The notes beneath the pieces are model-generated. The model did not search any database and had not been told where the DNA came from. It worked only from the letters and a program-made list of their open reading frames with translations. A program made the position numbers and the translations under genes. Shown in pieces: positions 46,201-60,733 of a DNA stretch of 64,000 bases (positions within the stretch are counted from its first letter, which is position 1; each line of letters begins with the position of its first letter). This stretch comes from Aristolochia californica (Eukaryota; Streptophyta; Magnoliopsida; Piperales; Aristolochiaceae), in the NCBI GenBank assembly GCA_029961685.1, contig JARWKL010000007.1:9571406-9635405 (forward strand). Direction: 5' to 3'.

Positions 46201-49200
46201 TTTATAGTTTAAATATGCAAAAAATGTAGAACAACAACAAATGTAAGCAAATAAAATTTATTCACACACCACAAATGATCACAAAAGTTTTGATATCCAA
46301 GTTTGGGAAATTCCACTAGTTCAACCCTGATAGCTTGGAATTTTATAAGAAAGATTTCAAGTTGATCCTGCACATGTTTTAAATGTGGATATGCGTGCTT
46401 GAAACATGTTAAAGATATAGATGACCTACAGATCGAAACTTCATTAAATTCTCAAGTTTGGGTGAGATGGGAAATTTACCCGAGTCAAAGAAGCCATTAT
46501 TTTTCCCATTTAAAAAAAAAGTTGACCTAACAATCATAAATGATTGTACACTGATTTATTGGTCAATCATGCGTAACAGGCTATATTTTTGTAAGAAATG
46601 ATTTATGGATTTGGAGTCAACACTCAGGTAAAACTTTCCCCGCCTCCCCCTTTGTTTCCCGACAATTTTAAAACCTGATATATAAAAACTAGAAAGATTT
46701 TACAATCACTAAAAGATATAGACACTTTTTTACATTATCTCTCTCGACATTTGTGCATTTCTATTTTAGATGTATACTTTTTCCTTAATTCAAAACTTGA
46801 GTTTTCACTTTTTCCCTTATCTCTTGTAAACAAAAAAGATATAGATCACAAAAAAAATGAAAATTTTAGATTTTATGTGTGCAAAAAATTTAGAACAACA
46901 ACAAGTGTAAGAAAAGAAAATTTATTCACACACCACAAATGAACACAAAAGGTTTGATATCCAAGTTTGGGAAATTCCACTAGTTCAACCCTGATAGCAT
47001 GGAATTTTATAAGAAAGTGATTTCTTGTTGATCATGTACATGTTTTAAATGTGGATATGCATGCTTGAAACATGTTAAAGATGTATATGACCTACGGATC
47101 CAAACCTCATTAAATTCTCAAGTTTGGGTGCGCAGGGATATTAACCCTAGCCAAACTAGCCATTATTTTACCCAAATAGAAAAAAGCTGACCTAACAAAC
47201 ATAGATCATTGTATAGAAATATATTGGTCAATCATGTAAACGGGCTTTATTTTTTTAAGAAATGACTGATGGATTGGGATTCAACACTCATGTAAAAATT
47301 CCCCTGCCTCCCCCTTTGTTTCCCCACGATTGCAAAACCTAATATATAAATACCACAAAGAGTTTAAAATCAATAAAAGTTACAAACACTTTTTGGAATT
47401 ATCTCTCCCTACATTTGTGCATTTCCATTTCGATGTATACTATTTCTTTAAATCAAAACTTGAGTTTTCACTTTTCCATTTATCTCTCGTAAACAAAAAA
47501 GATAAGGCAAACAACTCACAACAAAATGAAAATTTTAGAGTTTATGTATGCAAAACAATTTGAACAACAACAAATGTAAGCTTAGAAAATTTATTCACAC
47601 TCCACAAATTAACACAAAAGTTTTGATATCCATGTTTGGGAAATTCCACTAGTTCAACCCTGATAGCTTGGAATTTTCTAAGAAAGAGATTTCTAGTTGA
47701 TCCTGCACAAGTTTTAATTGTGGATATGCATGCTTAAAACATGTTAAAGATGCAGATGACCTACGGATCCAAACCTCATGAAATTCGCAAGTTTGGGTGC
47801 AGTGGGATATTTACCCGAGCCAAACAAGCCATTATTTTGCCAATTTACAAAAAAACCTGACCTAACAATCATAGATAATTGTAAAGTGATTTATCGGTCA
47901 ATCATACGTAACGGGATATGTTTTTGTAAAAAATGACTTATGGATTTGGAGTCAACTCCTAGCTAAAAATTCCCCCACCTCCCCCTTTGTTTCATGACGA
48001 TTGCAAAACTTGATATAAAAAAATGTTAAAGAATTTACAATCCCTAAAAGTAAAAAAAAATTACGAATTATCTCTCTCTACATTTTTGCGTTTCCATTTT
48101 AGATGTATACTTTTTCCTTAAATCAAAACTTGAGTTTTCACTTTTCCTTTATCACTCGAAAACAAAAAAGATAGGGCAAACATATCACAATAAAATGAAA
48201 ATTTTAGAGTTTATGTATGCAAAAAATTTAGAACAACAACAAATGTAAGCAAAGAAAATTTATTTAAACACCACAAATGAACACAAAAGTTTTGATATCC
48301 AAGTTTGGCAAATTCCATTGGTTCAACCCTGAAAACTTGGAATTTTATAAGAAAGAGATTTCTTGTTGGTCCTGCACTTGTTTTAAATGTGGATATACAT
48401 GCTTGAAATATGTTAATTGTGCAGAAGACCTACAGATCCAAACCTCATTAAATTCTCAAGTTTGGGTGTGGTGGGCTATTTACCCGAGCCAAACAAGCCA
48501 TTATTTTGTCCAATTACAAAAAAGTAGACCAAACAATCATTGATGATTGTAAAGTGATTTATCGGTCAATCATGCACAATGGTCTATCTTTTTTTTAAGA
48601 AAATGACTTATGGAATGGGAGTCAACACTCAGCTAAAAATTCTCCCGCCTCCTCCTTTGTTTTTCGACGATTGCAAAACCTGATATATAAAAACTAGAAA
48701 GAGTTTCCAATCCCTAAAAGTTACAAACACTTTTTGGAATTATCTCTCTCTACATTTGTGCATTTCCATTTTAGATGTATACTTTTTCCTTAAATCAAAA
48801 CTTGAGTTTCCACTTTTTCCTTTTACTCTCGTAAAACAAAAAAGATAAGGCAATCAGATCGTAATAAAATGAAAATTTTAGAGTTTATGTGTGCAAAAAA
48901 TTTATTACAACAACAAATGTAAGGAAAGAAAATTTATTCACACACCACAAATGAACACAAAAGTTTTGATATCCAAGTTTGGGAAATTCCACTAGTACCA
49001 CCTTGATAGCTTGGAATTTTATAGGAAAGAGATTTCTAGTTGATCTTGCACATGTTTTAAATGTGGATATGCATGCTTGAAACATGTTAAAGATGCAGAT
49101 GACCTATAGATCCAAACCTCATTAAATTCTCAAGTTTGGGAGCGGTGGGATATTTAACTGAACCAAACAAGCCATTATTTTGCGCATTTACAAAATGGTT

Positions 49201-51919
49201 GACCTAACAATCATAGATGATTGTAAAGTGATTTATCGGTCAATCATGCGTAACGGGCTATATTTTAGTAAGAAATGACTTATGGATTATGAGTCAACAC
49301 TGTGCTAAAAATTCCTCCGCCTCCCCCTTTGTTTCCCTACAATTTCAAAACCTGATATAAAAACACTAGAAGGAGTTTGGCATCCCTAAAAGTTACAGAC
49401 GCTTTTTGGAATTATCTCTCTACATTTCTGCATTTCCATTTTAAGTGTATACTTTTTCCTTTAACCAAAACTTGAGCTTTCACTTTTCCATTTCTCTCTT
49501 GTAAACAAAAAAGATAAGGTAAAAAGATCACAACAAAAAGAAAATTTTACTGTTTCTATTTGTAAAAAATTTTGAACAACAACAATTGTAAGCAAAGAAA
49601 ATTTATTCACACACCACAAATGAACACAAAAATTTTGATATCCATATTTGGGAAATTCCACTAGTTCAACCCTGATAGCTTGGAATTTTATAAGAAAGAG
49701 ATTTCTTGTTGATCCTGCACATGTTTTAAATGTGGATATGCATGCTTGAAACATGTCAAAGATGCAGATGACCTACGGATCCAAACCTCATTAAATTCTC
49801 AAGTTCGGACATTTACCGGATCTAAACAAGCCATTATTGTGCCCATTAATAAAAAAACTGACCTACTAATCATAGATGATTGTAAAATTTATCGGTCAAT
49901 CATGCGTAACGGGCTATATTTTTGTATGAAATGGCTTATGGATTGGGTGTCAACACTCAACTAAAAATTCCCCTACCTCCATCTTTGTTTCCCAACGATT
50001 GCAAAAGCAGATATATAAAAACTAAAAAGAGTTTACGATCCCTAAAAGTTATAGACACTTTTTGGAATTATCTCTCTCTAAATTTGCACATTTCCATTTT
50101 CGATATATACTTTTTCCATTAATCAAAACTTGAGTTTTCACTTTTCCCATTAACTCTCGTAAACAAAAAAGATAAAGCAAACAGATCACAACAAAATAAA
50201 AATTTTAGAGTTTATGTATGCAAAAAATTTAGAACAACAACAAATGTGAGCAAAGAAAATTTATTCACACACCACAAATGAACATAAAATTTTTGATATC
50301 CAAGTTTTGAAAATTCCACTACTTCAACCCTGATAGGTTGGTATTTTATAAGAAAGAGATTTCTAGTTGGTCCTGCAAATGGTTAAATGTAGATATGCAT
50401 GCTTGAAACATATTAAAGATGCAGATGACCTATGGATCCAAATCTCATTAAATTTTCAAGTTTGGGTTCGGTGGGATATTTACCCGAGCCAAACAAACCA
50501 ATTTTTTGCCCATTTACAAAAAACTGACGTAACAATCATAGATGATTGTAAAGTGATTTATCAGCCAATCATGTGTAACGGGCGATCTTTTTGTATGAAA
50601 TGACTTATGGATAGACAATTTCAAAACCAGATACATAAAAACTAGAAAGAGTTTACGATCCCTAAAAGTTATAGACACTTTTTGGAATTTTCTCTCTCAA
50701 CATTTGTGCATTTCCATTTTAGATGTATACTTTTTCCTTAAATCAAAAACATGAGTTTTCACTTTTCCCTTTATCTCTCATAAAACAAAAAAGATACATA
50801 CCACAACAAAATGAAAATTTTAGAGTTTATGAATGCAAAAAATTTAGAACAACAACAAATGTAACAAGGAAAATTTATTCACACACCGCAAATGAACACA
50901 AAAGTTTTGATATCCAAGTTTGGGAAATTCCACTAGTTCAACCCTGACAGCGTGGAATTGTAAAAGAAAGAGATTTCTACTTGCTCCTGCACATATTTTA
51001 AATGTGGATATGCATGCTTGAAACTTGTTAAAAATGCAGATGACCTACAGATCCAAACCTCATTAAATTCTCAACTTTGGGTGTGGTGGGATATTTACCC
51101 GAGCCAAACAAGCCATTATTTTGCCCATTTACAAAAATGCTGACCTAACAATCATAGATGATTGTAAAGTGATTTATCGGTCAATCATGGGTAACGGGAG
51201 ATATTTTTGTAAGAAATGACTTATGGATTGGGAGTCAACACTCACCTAAAAATTTCCCCGCCTCCCCTTTTGCTTCCCGACGATTGCAAAACCTGATATA
51301 TAAAAATTAGAAAGAGTTTAAAATCCCTAAAAGGTACAAACTTTTTTTGAATTATTTCTCTCTACATTTGTGCATTTCTATTTTAGATGTATACTTTTTC
51401 CTTAAATCAATACTTGAGTTTTCCCTTTTCCCTTAATCTCTCGTAAACAAAAATGGCAAGGCAAACAGATCACAACAAAATGAAAATTTTAGAGGTAATG
51501 TATGCAAAAAATTTAAAACAACTAAAAATGTGAGCAGAGAAAATTTATTCACACACCACAAATGAACACAAAAGTTTTGATTTCCATGTTTGGGAAATTC
51601 CACTAGTTCAACTTGGATAGCTTGGAATTTTATAAGAAAGAGATTTCTAGTTGGTCCTACACATGTTTTAAATGTGGATAGGCATAATTGAAACATGTTA
51701 AAGATGCAGATGACCTACGGATCCAAACCTCATTAAATTCTCAAGTTTGGGTTCGGTGGGATCTTTACCCAAGCCAAACAATCCAATTTTTGCCCATTTA
51801 CAAAAAGCTGATGTAACAATCATAGATGATTGTAAAGTGATTTATCGGCCAATCATGTGTAATGGGCGATCTTTTTTTATGAAATGACTTATGGATATGG
51901 AATCAACACTCAGCTCCCC

Positions 51920-51920
<1 letters not shown>

Positions 51921-51950
<30 letters not shown>
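51921..51950 (+). repeat. Poly-C tract (C30) inside a satellite monomer
   Basis: Thirty consecutive C follow CTCCCCT at the place where other monomers have AAAAATTCCCCCGCCTCCCCC. It is an expanded version of the C-rich patch of the monomer, and some A/T-rich bases are lost beside it. The opposite strand is a G30 run. Slippage or a sequencing/assembly fault could both explain it. Confidence 0.9.
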
Positions 51951-52261
51951 TTTGTTTTCCAGACAATTTCAAAACCAGATATATAAAAACTAGAAAGAGT
52001 TTACAATCTCTAAAAGTTAAAGACACTTTTTGGAATTATCTCTCTCAACATTTGTGCATTTCCATTTTATATGTATACTTTCTCCTTAAATAAAAAACTT
52101 GAGTTTTCACTTTTCCCTTTATCTCTCATAAAACAAAAAAGATACAGATCACAACAAAATGAAAATTTTAGAGTTTATGAATGCAAAAAATTTAGAACAA
52201 CAACAACTGTAACAAGGAAAATTTATTCACACACCACAAATGAACACAAAAGTTTTGATTT

Positions 52262-54181
52262 CCAAATTTGGGAAATTCCACTAGTTCAACCCTTATAGCG
52301 TGGAATTTTAAAAGAAAGAGATTTCTACTTGCTCCTGCACATATTTTAAATGTGGATATGCATGCGTGAAAAATGTTAAAAATGCAAATGACCTACAGAT
52401 CCAAACCTCATTAAATTCTCAAGGTTGGGTGTAGTGGGATATTTACCCGAGCCAAACAAGCCATTATTTTGCCCATTTACATAAATGCTGACCTAATAAT
52501 CATAGATGATTGTAAAGTGATTTATTGATCAATCATGGGTAACGGGTGATATTTTTGTAACAAATGATTTGTGGATTGGGAGTCAACACTCTCCTAAAAA
52601 TTCCCCCGCCTCCCCCTTTGCGTCCCGATGATTGCAAAACATGATATATAAAAACTAGAAAGAGTTTACAATCCCTAAAAGGTACAGACTTTTTTTGAAT
52701 TATTTCTCTCTACATTTTTGCATTTCAATTTTAGATGTATATTTTTTCCTTAAATCAATACTTGAGTTTTCACTTTTCCCATAATCTCTCGTAAACAAAA
52801 ATGGTAAGGCAAACAAATCACAACAAAATGAAAATTTTAGAGGTAATGTGTGCAAAAAATTTAGAACAACTACAAATGCAAGCAGAGAAAATTTATTCAC
52901 ACACAACAAATGAACACAAAAGTTTTGATATCTAAGTTTGGGAAATTCCACTAGTTCAACCCGGATAGCTTGGAATTTTATAAGAAAGAGATTTCTAGTT
53001 GGTCCTACACATGTTTTAAATGTGGATAGGCATAATTGACACATGTTAAAGATGTAGATGACCTATGGATCCAAACCTCATTTAATTCTCTTGTTTGGGT
53101 GTGGTGGGATATTTACCCGAGACATACAAGCCATTATTTAGCCCATTTACCTAACAATCACAGATGATTTTAAAGTGATTTATCGGTCAATCATACGTAA
53201 CGGGCTATATTTTTGTAAGAAATGACTTATGGATTGGGAGTCAACACTCAGTTAAAGATTCCCCTGCCTCCCCTATGTTATCTCTCTCTACATTTGTGCA
53301 TTTCCATTTTAGATGTATACTTTTTCCATAAAAAAAAAACTTGAGTTTTCACTTTTCCCTTTAGCTTTCGTAAAGAAAAAAGATGAGGCAAATAGATCAC
53401 AACAAGTTGAAAAATTTAGAGTTTATGTTTGCAAAAAAATTGGAACAACAACAAATCTAAGCAAAGAAAATTTATTGACACACCACAAATGAACACAAAA
53501 GTTTTGATATTCTAGTTTTTGGAGATTCCACTAGTTCAACCTTGACAGCTTGGAATTTTATTACAAAGAGATGTCTAGTTAATCCTGCATAGGTTATAAA
53601 TGTGGATTTGCATGCTTGAAACATGTTAAAGATGCAAATGACCTACGGATCCAAACCTCATTAAATTCTCAAGTTTGGGTGCGGAGGGATATTAACCCAA
53701 GCCAAACAAGCCATTATTTTACCCATTTACAAAAAAGCTAACCTAACAATCTCTAAAGATTGTAAAGTGATTTATCTGTCAATCATACGTAACGGGCTAT
53801 ATTTTTTTAAGAAATGACTTATGGATTGGGAGTCAACATTCAGCTAAAAATTCTCTCGCCTCTCCCTTTGTTTCTCGAAGATTGCAAAACCTGATTTATA
53901 AAAACTAGAAAGAGTTTACATTCCCTAAAAGTTACAGACACTTTTTTGAATTATCTCTCTCTACGTTTGTGCATTTCCATTTTAGATGTCTACTTTTTCC
54001 TTAAATCAAAACTTGAGTTTCAATTTTCCCTTTATCTCCCGTAAACAAAAAAGAAAAGCCAAACAGATAACGAAAAAATGAAAATTTTAGAGTTTATGTA
54101 TGCAAAAAATTTAGAACAACGACAAATGTAAGCAAAGAAAATTTATTCACACACCACAAATGAACACAAAAGTTTTTATAT
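52262..54181 (+). repeat. Three-monomer block (1,920 bp), first copy of a recent tandem duplication
   Basis: This block (monomers of about 668, 579 and 673 bp) is repeated at offset 1,920. I saw only about 5 mismatches in roughly 1,955 aligned bases, with no indels. The middle monomer lacks about 90 bp in both copies (CCCCTATGTTA joined to TCTCTCTC). The identity is far above that between ordinary neighbouring monomers. Confidence 0.93.
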
Positions 54182-56138
54182 CCAAGTTTGGGAAATTCCA
54201 CTAGTTCAACCCTTATAGCGTGGAATTTTAAAAGAAAGAGATTTCTACTTGCTCCTGCACATATTTTAAATGTGGATATGCATGCGTGAAAAATGTTAAA
54301 AATGCAAATGACCTACAGATCCAAACCTCATTAAATTCTCAAGGTTGGGTGTGGTGGGATATTTACCCGAGCCAAACAAGCCATTATTTTGCCCATTTAC
54401 ATAAATGCTGACCTAATAATCATAGATGATTGTAAAGTGATTTATTGATCAATCATGGGTAACGGGTGATATTTTTGTAACAAATGATTTGTGGATTGGG
54501 AGTCAACACTCTCCTAAAAATTCCCCCGCCTCCCCCTTTGCGTCCCGATGATTGCAAAACATGATATATAAAAACTAGAAAGAGTTTACAATCCCTAAAA
54601 GGTACAGACTTTTTTTGAATTATTTCTCTCTACATTTTTGCATTTCAATTTTAGATGTATATTTTTTCCTTAAATCAATACTTGAGTTTTCACTTTTCCC
54701 ATAATCTCTCGTAAACAAAAATGGTAAGGCAAACAAATCACAACAAAATGAAAATTTTAGAGGTAATGTGTGCAAAAAATTTAGAACAACTACAAATGCA
54801 AGCAGAGAAAATTTATTCACACACAACAAATGAACACAAAAGTTTTGATATCTAAGTTTGGGAAATTCCACTAGTTCAACCCGGATAGCTTGGAATTTTA
54901 TAAGAAAGAGATTTCTAGTTGGTCCTACACATGTTTTAAATGTGGATAGGCATAATTGACACATGTTAAAGATGTAGATGACCTATGGATCCAAACCTCA
55001 TTTAATTCTCTTGTTTGGGTGCGGTGGGATATTTACCCGAGACATACAAGCCATTATTTAGCCCATTTACCTAACAATCACAGATGATTTTAAAGTGATT
55101 TATCGGTCAATCATACGTAACGGGCTATATTTTTGTAAGAAATGACTTATGGATTGGGAGTCAACACTCAGTTAAAGATTCCCCTGCCTCCCCTATGTTA
55201 TCTCTCTCTACATTTGTGCATTTCCATTTTAGATGTATACTTTTTCCATAAAAAAAAAACTTGAGTTTTCACTTTTCCCTTTAGCTTTCGTAAAGAAAAA
55301 AGATGAGGCAAATAGATCACAACAAGTTGAAAAATTTAGAGTTTATGTTTGCAAAAAAATTGGAACAACAACAAATCTAAGCAAAGAAAATTTATTGACA
55401 CACCACAAATGAACACAAAAGTTTTGATATTCTAGTTTTTGGAGATTCCACTAGTTCAACCTTGACAGCTTGGAATTTTATTACAAAGAGATGTCTAGTT
55501 AATCCTGCATAGGTTATAAATGTGGATTTGCATGCTTGAAACATGTTAAAGATGCAAATGACCTACGGATCCAAACCTCATTAAATTCTCAAGTTTGGGT
55601 GCGGAGGGATATTAACCCAAGCCAAACAAGCCATTATTTTACCCATTTACAAAAAAGCTAACCTAACAATCTCTAAAGATTGTAAAGTGATTTATCTGTC
55701 AATCATACGTAACGGGCTATATTTTTTTAAGAAATGACTTATGGATTGGGAGTCAACATTCAGCTAAAAATTCTCTCGCCTCTCCCTTTGTTTCTCGAAG
55801 ATTGCAAAACCTGATTTATAAAAACTAGAAAGAGTTTACATTCCCTAAAAGTTACAGACACTTTTTTGAATTATCTCTCTCTATGTTTGTGCATTTCCAT
55901 TTTAGATGTCTACTTTTTCCTTAAATCAAAACTTGAGTTTCAATTTTCCCTTTATCTCCCGTAAACAAAAAAGAAAAGCCAAACAGATAACGAAAAAATG
56001 AAAATTTTAGAGTTTATGTATGCAAAAAATTTAGAACAACGACAAATGTAAGCAAAGAAAATTTATTCACACACCACATATGAACACAAAAGTTTTTATA
56101 TCCAAGTTTGGGAAATTCCACTAGTTCAACCCTTATAG
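54182..56138 (+). repeat. Three-monomer block, second copy of the tandem duplication
   Basis: This is the partner of 52,262-54,181. Identity stops abruptly at about 56,138, where TAGCGTGG of the first copy is replaced by TAGATTGG. Unequal crossing-over between monomers in phase is the simplest origin. Confidence 0.93.
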
Positions 56139-56890
56139 ATTGGAATTTTATAAGAAAGAAATTTCTAGTTGATCCTGCACATGTTTTAAATGTGGATATG
56201 CATGCTTGAAACATGTTAAAGATGCAAATGACCTACGGATCCAAACCTCATTAAATTCTCAAGTTTGGGTGAGGTGGGATATTTACCCGAGCTTAACAAG
56301 CCGTTATTTAGGACATTTACAAAAAAGCTGGCCTAACAATCATAGATGATTGTAAAGTGATTTATCGGTCAAGCATGCGTAACGGGCCATTTTTTTTAAG
56401 AAATGACTAATGGATTGGGAGTCAACCATGAGCTAAAAATTCCTTCACCTCCCCCTTTGTTTCCCGACGATTGCAAAACCAGATATATAAAAACTAGAAT
56501 GGGTTTTCCATCCCTAAAATTTACTAACAATTTTTGGAATTATCTCCCTCTACATTTGTGCATTTCAATTTTAAATGTATACTTTTTCCTTTAAATAAAA
56601 CTTGAGCATTCATTTTTCCCTTTCTCTCTCACAAACAAAAAAGATAAGGCAAACAGATCACAACAAACTAAAAATTTTAGAGTTTATGTGTGCAAAAATT
56701 TTTGAACAACAACAAATGTAAGCAAAGAAAATTTATTCACACACCACCAATGAACACAAAAGTTTTGATATCCAAGTTTGGGAAATTCCACTGGTTCAAC
56801 CCTGATAGCTTGAAATTTTATAAGAAAGAGATTTGTAGTTGATCCTGCACATGTTTTGAATGTGGATATGCATGCTTGAAACATGTTAAA

Positions 56891-57270
56891 GATACATATT
56901 GACCTACGGATCCAAACATCATTAAATTCTCAAGTTTGGGTGCGGTGGGATATTTACCCGAGCCAAACAAGCCATTATTTTGCCCATTAGTTTTCCCTTT
57001 TCCCTTTATCTCTCGTAAACAAAAAAGATAAAGCCAACAGATCACAACAAAAAATAAATTTTAGAGTTTATTTATGCAAAAATTTAGAACAACAACAAAT
57101 GTAAGCAAAGAAAATTTATTCACACACCACAAATGAACACCAAAGTTTTGATATCCAAGTTTTCGAAATTCCAATAGTTCAACTTGATAGCTTGGGATTT
57201 TATAAGAAAGATTTCTAGTTGATCCTGCACATGTTTTAAATGTGGATATGCATGGTTGAAACTTGTTAAA
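56891..57270 (+). repeat. Deleted satellite monomer (~380 bp)
   Basis: At about 56,988 TTTTGCCCATTAG is joined to TTTTCCCTTTTCCCTTTATC, removing about 290 bp from the dyad region to the TTTTCAC stretch. It is the shortest monomer noted in the window. Confidence 0.85.
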
Positions 57271-60200
57271 GATACATATGACCTACGGATCAAAACATCA
57301 TTTTATTCTCAAGTTTGGGTGAGGTGGGATATTTACCCAAGTCAAACAAGCCCTTAATTTTTCCATTTACAAAAAAGAAGACCTAACAATCATAGATGAT
57401 TGTAAAGTGATTTATCGGTCAATCATGCGTAACGGGCTATCTTTTTGTAAGAAATGACTTATGGATTGGGAGTGAACACTCAGCTAAAAATTCCCCCGGC
57501 ACCCATTTTATTTCATGAAAATTGCAAAACCTGATATATAAAAACTAGAAAGAGTATAGAATCCCTAAAATTTAGAGACACTTTTTGGAATTATCTCTCT
57601 CTTCATTTTTGCATTTCCATTTTAGATGTATTCTTTTCCCTTAAATCAAAACTTGAGTTTTCACTTTTCCCTTTATCTCTCGTAAACAAAAAAGATACAG
57701 ATAGCAACAAAATGAAAATTTTATAGTTTATGTATGAAATTTTTTTCGAACAACAACAAATGTAACAAAGAAAATTTATTCACACACCTTAAATGAACAC
57801 AAAATTTTTGATATTCATGTTTGGAAAATTCCACTCGTTCAACCCTGATAGAGTGGAATTTTATAACAAAAGAGATTTCTAGTTGGTCTTGCACATGTTT
57901 TAAATGTGGATATGCATGTGTGAAACATGTTAAAGATACAGATGATCTATGGATCTAAATCTCATTAAATTCTCATGTTTGGGTGCGGTGGGATATTTAT
58001 CCGAGCCAAACAAGCCATTATTTTGCCCATTAACAAAAAAACTGAACTAACAATCATAGATGATTTTAAAGTGATTTATCGGTCAATCATACGTAATGGG
58101 TGATATTTTTGTATGAAATGACTTATGGATTGGGAGTCAACACTCACCTAAAAATTCCCCCACCCGCCCCCTTTGTTTCCCGACGATAGCAAAACCTTAT
58201 ATATAAAAATTAGAAAGAGTTTACAACCCCTAAAAATTACTGACACTTTTTTGAATTATCTCTCTCTACATTCGTGCTTTTCCATTTTCGAAGTATACTT
58301 TTTCTTTAAATCAATACTTGAGTTTTCACTTTTCCCTTAATCTCTCGTAAACAAAAAATATAAGGCAAACATATCACAACAAAATAAAAATTTTAGAGTT
58401 TATGTATGCAAAAAATTTAGAACAACTACAAATAAATGCAAATAAAATTTGTTCACACACCACAAATGAAGACAAAAATTTTGGTATCCAAGTTTGGGAA
58501 ATTCCACTAGTTCAACCCTAATAGCTTGGAATTTTATAAGAAATAGATTTCTAGTTGGTCCTGCACATGTATTAATTGTTGATATGCATAATTGAAACAT
58601 GTTCAAGATGCAGATGACCTACGGATCCAAACCACACTAAATTCTCAAGTTTGGGTGTGGTGGGATATTTACCCAAGACATGCAAGCCATTATTTAGCCC
58701 ATTTACAAAAAAGACGACCTAGCAATCGTAGATGATTTTAAAGTGATTTATCGGTCAATCATGCGTAACGGGCTATATTTTTGTAAGAAATGACTTATGG
58801 ATTGGGAGTCAACACTCAGTTAAAAATTCCGCTACCTCCCCTTTGTTTCCCGATGATTGCAAAACCTTATATAAAAAAACTAGAAAGAGTTTACAAACCT
58901 AAAAGTTACAGACACTTTTTGGAATTATCTCTCTCTACATTTGCACCTTTCCATTTTAGATATATACTTTTTCCTTTAATCAAAACTTGAGTTTTCACTT
59001 TTCCCTTTATCACTCGTGAACAAAAAAGATAAAGCAAACAGATCACATCATTAGAGTTCTTGTATGCCAAAACTTTAGAACTACAACAAATGTAAGCAAA
59101 GAAAATTTATTCACACACCACAAATGAACACAATTTGATTTCCATGTTTGGGAAATTCCACTATTTCAACATTGATAGCTTGGAATTTTATGAGAAAGAG
59201 ATTTCTAGTTGATCCTGCACATGTTTAAAATGTGGATATGCATGCTTGAAGCATGTTAAAGATGCAGATGACCTATGGTTCCAAACTTCATTAAATTCTC
59301 ATATTTGGGTGCGGTGGGATATTTACGCGAGCCAAACAAGCCATTATTTTGCCCATTTAAAAAAAGTTGTCCAAACAATCATTGATGATTGTCAAGTGAT
59401 ATATCGGTCAATCATGCGTAACGGGCTATATTTTTTTAAGAAATGACTTATGGGTAGGGAGTCAACACTCAGCTAAAAATTCCCATGCCTCCCCCTTGGC
59501 TTCCCGACATTAGCAAAACCTGATATATTAAAACTTGAAAGAGTATACAATCCCAAAAAGTTACAGAGACTTTTTGGAATTTTCTCCCTCTACACTTGTG
59601 CATTCCTTTTTATATGTATACTTTTTCCTTAAATCAAAACTTGAGTTTTCAATTTTCCCTTTATCTCTAGTAAATAAAAAAGATAAGGCAAACAGATGAC
59701 AAAAAAACGAAATTTTAGAGTTTAAGTATGCAAAAAATTTAGAACAACAACAAATGTAAGCAAAAAAAATTTATTCACACAGCTCAAATGAACACAAAAG
59801 TTTTGATATCCAAGTTTGAGTAATCTCACTAGTTCAACCCTGATAGCTTGGAATTTTAAAAGAAAGAGATTTCAAGTTGGTCCTGCACGTGTTTTAAATG
59901 TAGATATGCATGCTTGAAACATGTTAAAGATGCATATGATTTACGAATCCAAACCTCATTAAATTCTCAAATTTGGGTGCGGTGGGATATTTACCTAAGC
60001 CAAAAAACCTTTAATTTGCCCATCTACAAAAAAGCAGACCAAACATTCATAGATGATTGTAAACTAATTTATCGGTCAATCATGCTTAATGGGCTATATT
60101 TTTGTAAGAAATGACTTATGGATTGGGAATCAACACTCAGCTAAAATTTCCCCCACATCCCCCATTGTTTCCCAGCGATTGCACAACCTGATAGATAAAA

Positions 60201-60728
60201 ACAAGAAAGAGTTTGCTATCCCTAAAAGTTACAGACAATTTTTGGAATTATCTCTCTCCACATTTGTACATTTCCATTTTAGATGTATACTTTTTCCTTA
60301 AATAAAAACATGAGTTTCACTTTTCCCTTTTTCTCTCTTAAAGAAAAAAGATAAGGCCAACAGATCACAAAAAAATAAAAATTTTAGAGTTTATGTATGC
60401 ACAAAATTTAGAACAACAACAAATGTAAGCAAAGAAAATTTATTCACACACCACAAATGAACACAAAAGTTTTGATATCCAAGTTTTGGAAATTCCAATA
60501 GTTCAACCTGATAGCTTGGAATTTTATAAGAAAGATTTTTAGTTGATCCTGCACTTGTTTTAAATGTGGATATGCATGGTTGAAACTTGTTAAAGATGCA
60601 GATGACCTACGGATCCAAACGTCATTAAATTCTCAAGTTTGGGTGAGGTGGGATATTTACCCAAGTCAAACAAGCCCTTATTTTTCCATTTACAAAAAAA
60701 AACCTGACCTAACAATCATAGATGATTG

Positions 60729-60733
60729 TAAAG
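60729..60733. repeat. Presumed target-site sequence of chromovirus B
   Basis: TAAAG precedes the LTR terminus TGTTACGG, directly after the 18-bp dyad of the satellite. The matching copy would lie to the right of the window, so the duplication cannot be confirmed. Confidence 0.45.

Larger units (their letters stand above)
31277..60733 (+). repeat. Satellite array, right block (~670-bp monomer, ~44 copies)
   Basis: The array resumes in the same monomer, in phase and in the same orientation as the left block. Anchors run from about 31,845, 32,516, 33,187 and 33,858 to 60,596. Most spacings are 669-672 bp, with shorter monomers for example at 34.5-35.8, 40.4-41.1, 50.4-51.0, 53.05-53.63 and 56.9-57.27 kb. 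Variant types recur at multi-monomer intervals: copies with TTTATCGCTCG at about 41.47, 42.80 and 46.15 kb, and copies with TAGCGTGGAATT at about 50.95, 52.30 and 54.22 kb. No RNA gene or supported protein gene was seen. The block ends where chromovirus B begins. Confidence 0.97.

Noticed and set aside
48277..48543. Satellite frame with CTCFKCGYTC, resembling a zinc knuckle, seen in several monomers on plus
   Set aside because: The Cys/His spacing does not fit C-X2-C-X4-H-X4-C, the frame is interrupted in most monomers, and the match is short enough for chance.
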